Assembly: GCF_963678635.1 (NCBI RefSeq)
Contig: NC_087062.1
Coordinates: forward strand, 72,257,345-72,321,344
Length of the DNA: 64,000 nucleotides
Source: Symsagittifera roscoffensis
Lineage: Eukaryota; Xenacoelomorpha; Acoela; Convolutidae
Direction: 5' to 3'
Part shown: positions 22,801 to 34,800 of the stretch, one piece after another
Layout: every line of letters starts with the position of its first letter
Numbering within the stretch: position 1 is the stretch's first letter
The notes under the pieces: generated by a model
What the model was told of the DNA's origin: nothing
Databases searched by the model: none
Seen by the model: only the letters and a program-made list of their open reading frames with translations
Program-made: the position numbers and the translations under genes

Positions 22801-25800
22801 ATGAAAATCATCCCCCCACACGTCATATAAAGTCCAAAACAATAGATTTCGCTCCTTGTAACAAATCAATTATGGCAAATAAGCTTCTTTCAACCAGTTT
22901 GGAACGATTTCTAAGACGGCTTAAATCTCCGCTTATGCGTTAATAGCGCGAAATATATCGCGCATTAATTGTCCCAAATTGGTCAAAATGGCCAAAATGG
23001 CAATCTTTAAACCCTCATAACTTTACAAAAAATGATCACAGGTGAAATATCTTTTCAAATTTAAGCTCAGGACAGCAATAGCTTTCGAATGATAAAAAAA
23101 AATTCCGTCAAAAATGGCTAGTTAAAAAGTCGAAATTTGTCTGAAGAAAAAAAAACCCACCCCGAGCACAAATATTCCGTTACTTTCGTATCAAAAGTCG
23201 GAACAATAAATATTGACATAAACACTAAGAAAATTTTTATTTCATCACCCGTTTGATTGTTTTTTGTTCCGACTTTCGATACGAAAGTAACGGAATATTT
23301 GTGCTCGGGGTGGTTTTTTTTTTCTTCAGACAAATTTCGACTTTTTAACTAGCCATTTTTGACGGAATTTTTTTACATCATTCGAAAGCTATTGTTGTCC
23401 TGAGCTTAAATTTGAAAAGATATTGTACCTGTGATCATTTTTTGTAAAGTTATGAGGGTTTAAAGATTGCCATTTTGGCCATTTTTACCAATTTGGGACA
23501 ATTAACGCGCGATATAATTCGCGCTATTAACGCGTAAGCGGAGATTTAATCCGTCTTATAAATCGTTCCAAATTGGTTGAAAGAAGATTATATGCCGTAA
23601 TTGTTTTGTTACAACGAGCGAAATCTATCCTTTTGTACTTTATATGGCGTGTGGGGGGATGATTTTCATGAAAAATTTCAAGTTTTAGAATTTTTTTTTT
23701 TCATTTTGTTTTATTTAATTTAATTTTTTAACGTTATTACTGCTCGATTAACATTAAAAGGCAGTCGGAACATTCAGGGCCTCGCCCTGATACGAGCAGT
23801 CTTGTTGTTCGTTTTATAAGCTATCAATTTTTTAAACATTTTTGTAAAGATAATACCATTTTTAGTGATTTAGTTAGTTAATGTTTACAAAATCATCAAT
23901 TTTCAGTTGATATATTTAGTGATACGCATTTTGATGATACTTTTAGTGAAACAATTTTTTGTTGATTTATGAAAACTGGGCCTTTAAAATATGTTGTTAA
24001 CAATTTTTTTAAAATCCAGGCACTATTAATTAGGTTTTTAATTCAAGACTTCATGTGATATTATATTGGGTAGTTGGTAGTTAGTGTAGTTAGTAACTTG
24101 GTTTTTTAAAATGGGTTTCAAATTTGGGAGAATTATTTGAAAAACCACCATTATTAATTGAGGACGGAGCGCGCGCCGAAAAAAAGCGATTTTTTGGTGA
24201 TCATTTTCCAAAAAATGCTTAAAAAAGCCTTTTTGGCCTGTTTTCTCATAATTTTGCCTGCTGCAGTGCGCAGAATTTGGCCGTGACAAGTTTTTCTAAG
24301 TGCTTTGGGAGAGCTCGAAAAACCAACTTAGTCGACCTAAAGAAAAAAGGTCGAAAAAAATTTCGAACATTTTTTTAAAATCCGCCCCCCCCCCCCCCCC
24401 CCTCGAGAAAGTCCTAGATCCGCTCCTGTCTTCTCTGAAGGGCTAGAGGGGTTTGGGGTGCTAACGTGGTCTCATCTTTGAAAATACTTAACAATATCAG
24501 TCATGATGAATATTTTTATGCGTAGGATTGAGTATTTTGGCTGTCACAATGCAAAGCGCATTGGTGCGGTTGATTGATTGGTCTTTCCATTATTTTGCAG
24601 TCAGTTTTTCATCTCATGTATGAGATTTTAAAAATCACAAATAGCTTATTCGTTCATTCTTAATCCGTTTTTGTTACACGGCTGTGAGTTGGGGAGAATA
24701 CCTTTTTTATAAGCATGCAAAAGACAACAATGCACAGGCTCTTTTTAATGAAATTCTACGGATCTCCTGCTGCTTTTTTCTCCAACACTGTTTTTTCATG
24801 CGTTAAGCGTGTCGATACCTTTAAACAGCAAAGCTTCTATAAAAAACATCTGCTTATTACCTTTTTCCTCCAATTCGCTTCAACAATAATATCCTTCTAA
24901 TGCATTTGCGTAGCATTGTTTGATTTGTTTGTCCAGGAAAAGAATAGGAAAATGTGGCTTATTAAATAGAAATCTTGATGCGATGCGAGACGCGATTAAC
25001 GACGCGATAAATGGATTTTCAAGGGACGTCAAGCGGATTTTTGCAGAACCAATTAAATAACCTCATGACAAAAATGTCCCTATCACGGTCTGATTTTAGC
25101 TTTTTTTTTTAATGATTATAACAATTTAGTCTCAAAAGTAAATCTCTAATTGACGATTATTCAGTAGCCAATACAGTTCGGTACCGTTATCATACCGTAT
25201 GTGTTGATAATGAGTATAAATTTAACCTGAAATAACTGAGACAGTTTTTCTGTTTGCCAATATAAGGGCAAATAAATGTAAATTGTTTTTTTTTTGCGTC
25301 ATACTTATACATTGAATTCGAAAAAAGTTATCGTGACCGCACTTTTATCCTTTTTCACAATTTTTCCGTCATCATTTTTTTCTCATTTTTCATTGACTCA
25401 CGTCATTTAAAGTGAATTACACACCTTCTGGAACAACCAATCGAGAAATAACAAAAATAATAGAATATGAAAATCATTTTTATGACGTAGACCATACTTT
25501 GAAGAATTCTTACCATATTTTGTCAGAATAGCTCGGTAGAATTGGACCAGTTAAAATTTATTTACAATATGGACTTACGCACATTTTCAACTGCGGTTAA
25601 ATTCGTTTACTAGTGACTCTTTATCCTTACTCAATTGTGAATACAGTTATAATATCAATGGTATAAAATCCTATCTAGCTAGCGGACGGGACATATCTGT
25701 CTACCTTCAGCGGAACTGATTTCATATCCCGCGTGTATATTTCTGTTTCTGTGTAGAATAAACATAAAGTGGATCTCAGTCTGATAAAAACTGTCCTTGA

Positions 25801-28800
25801 CAGGCTCTTGCTTTTAAGGCTTTTCCATTAAATTTCCCGGCAATATCAATTTAAGCTGATTTGAATTTTATTAGATGGCTTGAAAAAAAATTCTCGATCA
25901 CAAGGAACAAACTGGCGTTATTAATCAATGAACACCAGCCACTCAGCTTAAGTAAGTGCTGTACACAAAAACACATCACATAAATCCAACGCAAAATCAT
26001 TTCCTGTATTCATAAACTAACATAAACCTAATTTTATTCAGGTTATACCTTTTTTCAATAAACCAAGCAGATGATCTCGAACAACTATAAATTCTAAAAT
26101 GACGTAAGCGTCTTCTTGAGAAAATTTATTTTTGTGAAGTTACGATTTGAAAATATGAGCAGAAATTCTTCGAGCGATTGCCCAAATTCACGCCCAAATA
26201 ATCACTTATCATCGCTATTGCAACTGGAAGAATTAGAAAACGAATCAACGGAAGAAGACGTTTTATTTTACATTCCCACTTCCACAAGAGAAGAAGCAAT
26301 CGGTTCGAGTCGTGCTTCGGCCGAGCACTCGATGACTAATGAAGAGAACGTACCTTCAGGTGCGGAAGAAGCAGACGACAACTCAAGCGACCAAGTGTTC
26401 GGCCGTAGACAGTCGAAAAACCATTCTTCGGGCAGTTTTTCACAAGTTGCTTCTGGACTAGTAGGATTAGAACGCCTCACGTAAGCTATCTACTAAAAAA
26501 CGATTAAAAAACAATTTTGAAAAATAACAGTTGTCAATTAATAAACAAATTGAAGTATGGAAAATTAAAATACATTTTTAAAATTAGTTTAAGAAAATAA
26601 TTAGTCAAAACAAAATAGCAATGAACGAGAATCAAAAATTGAATTAGAAAAAAGCAGACTACATGGAGCGAGGACTGCGAAGAGGACGACAGAGGACCTG
26701 CGGATGTGTTGATGGATGTATTCTGCTCCCAGTCCGACCCTTCAATTGTCAATGTCGACCACTTCCTCTCTGTAAGTCTTCCGAATTCCAACCAAGACAA
26801 TGACAGAAAAAAAAAAGAGATTAGCTATAATCCATTATTTATTTTCATTAAATAGTAACTAAGTTATCGAATTCCGAAAGTTAGAAGTGCACGACAAAAA
26901 TTCTGAAAGCTGGAAGTGCAGGCCCCTGTTTAAAAGAGTTTCAACGCTTTTTAGGCTAAAATCCTGAAAAATAACACGACTGCTCGTAATGTTCCGACTC
27001 CCTTTTAAGGTCTATGGAGCAGTGCTAAAATGAAAAAAAAAAAATTAATGTAAAAAAAATAAAATGAAAAAACAGTAAAAATTTTTAATTTGAAGTTTAT
27101 TAGGAAAATCATCCCCCACACGCTACCCATAGGTACCCGGAAAAAATGAATGTTTTCATTTGGTGAAATTTTGTATTGAAAAACCCTTAACTAAAAAATT
27201 AATCAAAAAAGGCGCATACTGGCTCATTTTAGAGGCTCGGCAGTTCTGCCCTGCGATATACAAACTTTTTAATTTACACCATAACGATGACACTTTACAT
27301 AGTAACATCGACTAATTTTGGCAGCCAGAAAAATGTATGTGCAAGTTTTTATGACAGTAACCCTTTTTGGGTTTTTTGGACTGAGTGATATGCTCCAATA
27401 TGTCGTACCTTTTTTTTATAGAAACACTTTTATAGTCTGCACTTTTATAGAAGTCTACTCAAATCTCAATGCCTAAGTTTTTAGCGAAGAGTTTGAGCCA
27501 AAAAATTAGTAAAATATAGCTTGAAAGTTTATTATGCACAGTCATTAAGGCAGTCGACTCTGTTTTGTAGCGTAAAAATAAAAGTGCTCGCTAGCGTTTG
27601 TGAACGCATTGGAAGCGTAGACGCGACAACACACCAGCGCGGGCAGTCGTTGATCCAGGTGCACGCTTGATATCCAAGTCAAAAGCCATTTTTTGAACAG
27701 TTTACCTTACTTTCCTTACAGAACCTACTTCTGATATTCCTTTCGGGGGTTGAAAGATTCATTGTAACGGGTTCTGGTTCATGATTCAGAAGTCGCATAA
27801 CACGAGAAATTTTTTGTCTTGTTATGCAAACTACCACGAAAAATGCCTCTCGTTCGAACTTGCTATAGTTATTGTCAGCACTGGTTATTTTTCAGCATAC
27901 AAAAATTACTGAGTGGCTCTCTTGGGCAGAGACAACTCCTTTAGTTGTCACTGAAGCTTTTTCTCGAAATTTTCGAATGACGAATCACATTTTTTCCACC
28001 ATTTGAAATCTATATTTTGACTTCATGGTTTTTTGATAGCTCTAAGTTTTTCTGGATAGTTAGGTGGTGTCATCCAAACAATGTAACTCACAAACCCGTC
28101 ATTCGGTTTCATTTTTATTTTTGAAGGCAACATTCAAATTTTCTCTAGTAGTTGAGTCAAGCTGAAACTTTTTTTCTGAGATATCATACACTCAAAAGGT
28201 AAGTTACATCTTACATCTTACAGCGACATACATCCACGGTGCAATTTTTTGTTTTCAACGAGCAGTGAACTCAGTTTTTTTACGTTCATTTTCTTTACAA
28301 ATGTTAAAGACACGTGGCTCAAACTTTGACAGAAGGTAGATGAAACTAATTGAAAGGATTTCACTGAGCCAGAGTTTGAGAACTCTTGTTTTTAAGGCGT
28401 AAAATAGCCAGTATATCAAAACTAGTTTCAGAGATGTTCTTTCTGTGGAAACAACCAGCAAACAGTATAAGAAATTTGAACATTCTGGCTCAATTTAGTT
28501 ATTTGGGAAGCTGATGAGCGTTTCTTACTTTTCATACCGCGGAAAAATTTTAGATAACAGAATTACCAGAGTTACGTGGTCCGGCGTAAGAAAAAAGCTG
28601 AAATTTCATGAATCCTTTTGCGCTGATCCAATGGTGGATTTAGGAGGGGGCGGGGGCGGACACCCTTCTTCAGGGCTTCGATCCCCTCTTTGTACTGTTT
28701 TGAGATATCCATATTTGGCGATGGACCCTAAAATTTTTTTAGAGGCGCCTCGGGCGCCAGTATATACTAATTTTGAGGGGGGAGCGCGCGCCGAAAAAAC

Positions 28801-31800
28801 GCGATTTTACGGTCGAAATTTTCCAAAAAGTGCTCAAAAACGCCTTTTTGGCTTTTTCTTAAATTTAAATGCGGCGCAGAAAATCTGGTCAAAATAGGGT
28901 CTTTATAGTGATTTGGGAGAGCTCGGAAAATCAATGTGGTCGACCTAAAAAAGGGTCGACAAAATAATTTGGAAAAGTTACTGCTTCAATTCATGCACAT
29001 AACTTTTATTCGCAGTTGTAGTATGTGTAAATTTTGTCCATTTTTCTGGTATTACTCCCCAAGAAGTTTTAATGTAAAAGTTGTCAATACAGCCATGACC
29101 ACCGTTTCTCGAAGCCGGACCAAGTAACTCTCTTAATTCTGTTATCTGTGATTTTTTGTCGGTTTGAAAAATAAAACACGCTCATCAGTTTCCCAAAGAA
29201 CTAATTTGAGAGCCCATAGTTCAATTTTTTTTAAATTGTTTGCAAGGTTGTTTCCACAACAAGAAAATCTCTGAAAATAGTTATGATATACTGGCTAATT
29301 TACGCCTTAAAAACAAGATTTCTCAAATTTTGGCTTGGCTGAGCCCTTCTGTCAAAACATACCCTCTGTCAAAAATTGAAGCCTGTTTTTTAAACAGTTG
29401 CAGAGAAAACAAAAAAAAATCGCGAAGAAAAGTTTCGTCCATCTGCTCGAAATTTTAAAGTTACAACTTCTGTGTCCCATGACTGTACAACAACCAAACA
29501 TTTGTTTTTTGGCACTTTGGAAATTGTCTGCCAAAACTTTGTTTTTTTGGTGCATTTGCTTTTTCTTCAAATTTAGCTCAAACAGAGGTAGGGTCGGTAA
29601 TGTTATAGGCTCGGTTGTCTTAAACTGGATTCTGTAAAATATACCAAGGGTTGGGACCGTCCAGCCTTCTGGGAACCGTCCGCTGAACTCCCTCAATCCA
29701 CCCCTGCGTCATATATAAATTCTAGCGATCTGTTTAAGGCCACTATTTATTACTTTTACATAAAGTTTGCATTAAATCGATCGAAGCTATAAACTAATAG
29801 CTTTATTCAACTTCAACAGTGCATTAAAAAAAACAAAGAATAGCTTGGAAAATAAAAAACCCGGTTGTTGAACCGATTAATCGAGCGCTTTCGTTTGAAC
29901 GGCTCGTTCTTCATCGTTGCATTTAAATATCCTTGACCCCAGCTTTGTTGTTGTATATGCCGATTTTATAATAACAAATAGCGTTTGGAAGCAAGTTAGA
30001 GGCTGTAATTGAACCAAAAGCACACAAAATAACTGTTTACCTGGAATGACTGAGCTTATTTGAATTGCCCTTTTGGCTGTGATCTCAAAGACTTGTTCGA
30101 TTAACAATGACAAACGCAGAGTTAATGGAAAGAATTGAAATCATCGCCAAGCCCTGGGAGGAATCGCAAGAGATAGTTTTGGAACCTGGTCAAAAATTAC
30201 GCTTCGCGACGCTCACTTCAGTCGACAGCGAAAGCAGCAGAACTAGCGTCAGTACGAGCAAAAGTAGTAGCAACCAAGCAGATGCAGATGTTTACGAGCT
30301 GGAAAAGTTTCCGAGACAGGCTATTTCGGAAAGCGAAGGAGACGTGAAAAAAGACCATGACGAAAATGACGATGAAGATTCTGACTATGAATTGGATTCC
30401 GTACTGAAGAAGTGGTCCTTCTATAAAATTGGCTCATTTTAGCTGAACATTAAAAACTTGAATTCCCTCCCATTGTAATCCGCCCCAGAATTTTTTGGAC
30501 TCCCAAAAGTCAAGGTCTCTTTTTTTTGGGGCTGTAGTTTTTTGTGAGTATAATGGAGCGAGTAGAAAATATACAAGTATTACAAAACATTCAATCTGAA
30601 TTTTATGACACTTTTGAATCTTAATCACTTAACGTTAGAAAATATATTAAAAGCAAGGTATTTTAAAAGATCCAACAAAACCTTCAAAACTTCCAGCTAA
30701 TTTGGACTTCTAAATGACTTTTGCAGGCGAACTACTTCCAATATTGTGTGCAACTTCGAGGAAGGCCCGGCAGATATTTTGTTTGAACTGTTTTCAGACG
30801 GAAAGTCAAATTTAGCCGATATTGATTACATATTGCGGGTTTGTATTTGCCTACTCATGCAAACGAGGGTTATTTTGCAAGACTTTTTCATTTAACTTCT
30901 CTAATATACTGGAGAAAAAAAGTAACGCAACTAGTTAACTGAAAAGAAAGTTTATTATGCAAAATCACTTTCAGGCTTTTTAGGGTAGCAGCTATTAACT
31001 TGGCTTTGTTGAGGCAATTGTTTGTTCAAAATAAGAACGTTTTCTAATACAAAAAACTGAAATTAAACCCAAAACTCTATTTTTTATTTCTGGAAACTAC
31101 CTTTTTGACAATTTGATGCGGAGCTTTAGTTTCATTTTTTTAAATTTTTTTTGTAATACGTTGCACAAAAATTTACCGTAGACTAATAAACAACCAAAAT
31201 CCAAATGAAAGTTTTACGTACTCACTGGTAGAATCTGGTCCAAAATTCCACTTTTTGTTAAGTGAACCAGGTTTTTAATGGCTTTATTTTTTTTGCAAAA
31301 TATATTTAATCAAACAGGTCAGTTATGGTCAAACTTGTTATTTTATCACATTTTTTGAATTTATTTCACGTTTGAAGTCTTTTTTGAGGGCAATTCAAAC
31401 AATCTTACAAACTGTTTGGTTGCGTTACTTTCTTTCTCCAGTTTATAGCATGCAAGAATTTTGCAAAATTTGTTCATTCCGAAGTTCTTTCATAAAAAAT
31501 TATTCGTACAACCAAAAAAATTATTAGGCTACGTGAAAGTGCACAGGATGAACATATTGCAAAAATATTTTGGCTATGCACAATTTTTTTTCAGCTTTTG
31601 TTGCCTTATAAGTTTCAGGCATTGTTTATTAATTCTTTAAAACAATAAATTTCAGGCAGTGTTTATAAATTACTTAAAATATTCATTTTTCAATTTCTTT
31701 TGCCAAAACTCTCCGAGTTTTCATTATTTACCGGTTGAAAAAAGAATTTTTAGGTGCTAACTCCGTAAAATTGCCGTATAGTGTCCATAATAGCTCGAGT

Positions 31801-34800
31801 AGTTTTACATATTGCGTTCACAAAGATTTCGCAACATTTTCAGCAAAGTCAGCAACTTTCTAGCACAACTCAAATTAATGTGCACCTTGTGTCCGTTCAA
31901 ATTATGCCAAGAGCTTATAACTTTTGTTCCGACCATTGAAAATGAGGAGTAACTTTGTATTCGGGTGTGTTTCAATTTTTTTCACGCTAAATTAGGTACC
32001 ACAAATAAACATCAGAATGGATCGAGTGATATATATCATATGAAAACTTTTTAGCAGCAATCCAAACGACATTTAAAAATCTTGCAAACGTCGTTAATTA
32101 AATATAATTTAAATTGATGTCGTTGATGTCCGAACGACCGAACGACATTAAAAAAACTTGAAATTTTTTTTTATTATTCCAAGTTCTCGCTACTGGGAAA
32201 ATTTAAAAAAAAAACTGTCCCAGTATCGAGAAAAGGAGATTTAAAAAATTGTGATTTTTAGTCTTAGTTCGAGCGAGTAACGCGAACAAGTAACGCGAAC
32301 AAGTAACGCTCGTTACAAAGAGTTTTTTAGGTTTGTTGGATGATAAGTTATTTTAATTATAACGAAAACTAATTTTGGATGTTTCATTTAGCGTTCAATT
32401 GGCAAAAAAATTTTCTATGAAATTTTTGTATTGTAGAAATGTTGGAAAAAAAGTTTTTTTTTGTCTTTATTTATTTTTTATTCTTCTTTTTCAAGACAAA
32501 TGTTGTCGATCATGCCTAGTTTTAGGGGCGGATTTTGGGGGTAGGGGTTGGATGCTTTCTTTTCTGGGATTTATGACCCCCAGCCGACCCGAAGCGTCCC
32601 CCTTTGTACTATTTTGAGATATCCATTTTTAGCTGGTTGACCCTAAACTTTTTCTAAAGGCGCCTTCGGCGCCAATATGTACTTATAATAAGGGAGGAGC
32701 GTGCGCAGAAAAAATTCCTATTTTTTCAAAAATTTGTCTGCGGCGCTAAAAATTTGAAACTTTTGGTCAAAATACGGTCTTTATAGTGATATTTGGCTGA
32801 GCTCGTGAAATCAATTCGGTCAACCTAAAAAAAGGTCAACAAAATTTTTGATTTTTTTTTAAAAATCGTCACCCCCCCCCCCCTTAGAAAATCCTATATC
32901 CGCTCCTGCCTTATTCACTGATTTTCTACGCGATCGAACTACAGACTTTAAAAACGATACTAATTTGAAGAGAGTAAAAAAAAACTATTTTTTATTTTTT
33001 TTTAATGAAAATGGTCGGAACATTCTCTGCTACTTGCACAGCAACCGAGTATCCTGGTTTTTATGTTTGCTTTATTATTTAACGTTTTGTGATGTTACCA
33101 ATTTTTTATTAAAATACCCTAATGAAAACGTATAGTCCTTGCTTTTTGGCAACCACCTAGCAAGCTGTGTGCATGTGTCAGTTACTATGATTGCTTCCGC
33201 CCACGAAAGCATAGTGGTTGTCTCCGTTTGTAAATGTGTAGGATTTTGCTTAAAAAATTTTCCGCTTAAGATTTTTGCTAGAAGGCTTTTTGAATTCAGT
33301 TTTACCTTGCAAGAGCTTGCAAGAGACTTGCAAAACTTTGCAAGATAATCCTCCTTGATCGATTAGGGTATTTTGTTGAAATTTATTCTTAAAGGAACGC
33401 AAACCTCCCAATTAGGAATATTTGTAACGAGACCAAAATTGTGCCGAGTTTTAAAATCCGGCTGAGCTTGCATAATTTCAGGAGTTAATCCATCAACTGC
33501 GCCTAAGTTTCTGAATCAACTGCAAGATCGTATTGCTTTATAAAGTTGGTAAAAGAGGCTTTTACGGTTTATATCTTACGGTTGATCCAACATAGCTTCG
33601 TGTTGAATTGAAATATTTTTCCGAACTTTCCTCCAGCATCAGTTTTAATTCAAAAAAATGGATCTTGGTACTCGGAAAATCATAAATTCTTAAAAGTTGC
33701 AGTTAACTAGATAGTTTGAGTTAGGTACCGTTCTAATTGCTATCGATTTCTTTATCGTTTTAGCTCACATTTAGTAGCTGGAAATTAAGTGCACCTTTCT
33801 ATACTAAGTCTCACGTTGTTATGGGTTAAGTTGGGGTTGATTGGATGGCTATTAGCGCGAGTATGAAAATGTTAGGTGGCATACTCGCAGTTGTTCATAC
33901 TGCATCTTTCGAGAAAAAAAACAATCAGCGGCTGGAATATATATCGGTGGCCTGAAAACTTGATTTTTAATAGTTATTTTCAGAATGGAGCTCCAAGTGA
34001 GCCTTCTGAGAACAAGACTAGCAACGATGATAAACCCATTTCAAATTAAGTCTAAAAACTATAATTAGATTTGGATATCTTCAGTGGAATATTAACAACG
34101 TTAAGCCGATAATGTCAATTCAATGATTAAAAATCATCAAGTTTTTCTCAAAGTTTCGTGAATGTTTTAAGGTGAGCTAATTTATTTCAGAAGGTGAAAA
34201 TTCTTATGTTTTTTTTCTAGTTCTTCAAGTTTATTGATAAATTTACAACGGTCTATTGTACTTATTCCTCAAGGGAGCTTGGACTAAAATATTTCTTTTT
34301 TTTTGCCAAAAACACGTTTTGACGAAAAAGGTTAATCATCATAAATTCTTAAAGGTTGATGGACCTATCCGCATGTTCCCGCGTAGTGTAATAGTTCAAT
34401 GGTTACTTGGGACATGTTTAAAGCCACTTGAAAAAAACTGAATTGACTGACCAAATGAAAAATTGAAATTGACGAACTTGGTCACAGCTAGCTAGGTAGT
34501 TTCTGGCTAGCCAAAAAATGATAAGTTTTTGTTGTCGCGCAGCAGGGAACAATTTAGTGTACTTTCTTTCAAAGGTTTTCAATTAAAACTGGAAAGTAAA
34601 TGCTTTTGTTGTCTATCTTTAGGAGTTGCGTCGCACTGGTCTTCGGGAAGATGACCCCCGACTGAAGGACACGGTGAATGCATTCCTGGAGTTCAAGCGC
34701 ACACATCACACAAGCAACATCCCCTCCGACGAGTTCAGAAAGTGAGCAGAAATAACATCAACATAAATCAAGACAGAGCACAGCTGAAGTTTTTCTAATC

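Noticed and set aside
29352-29696. Minus-strand 114-codon frame as a gene
   Set aside because: It starts in the right arm of a foldback element, is AT-driven, and has no domain or splice support.
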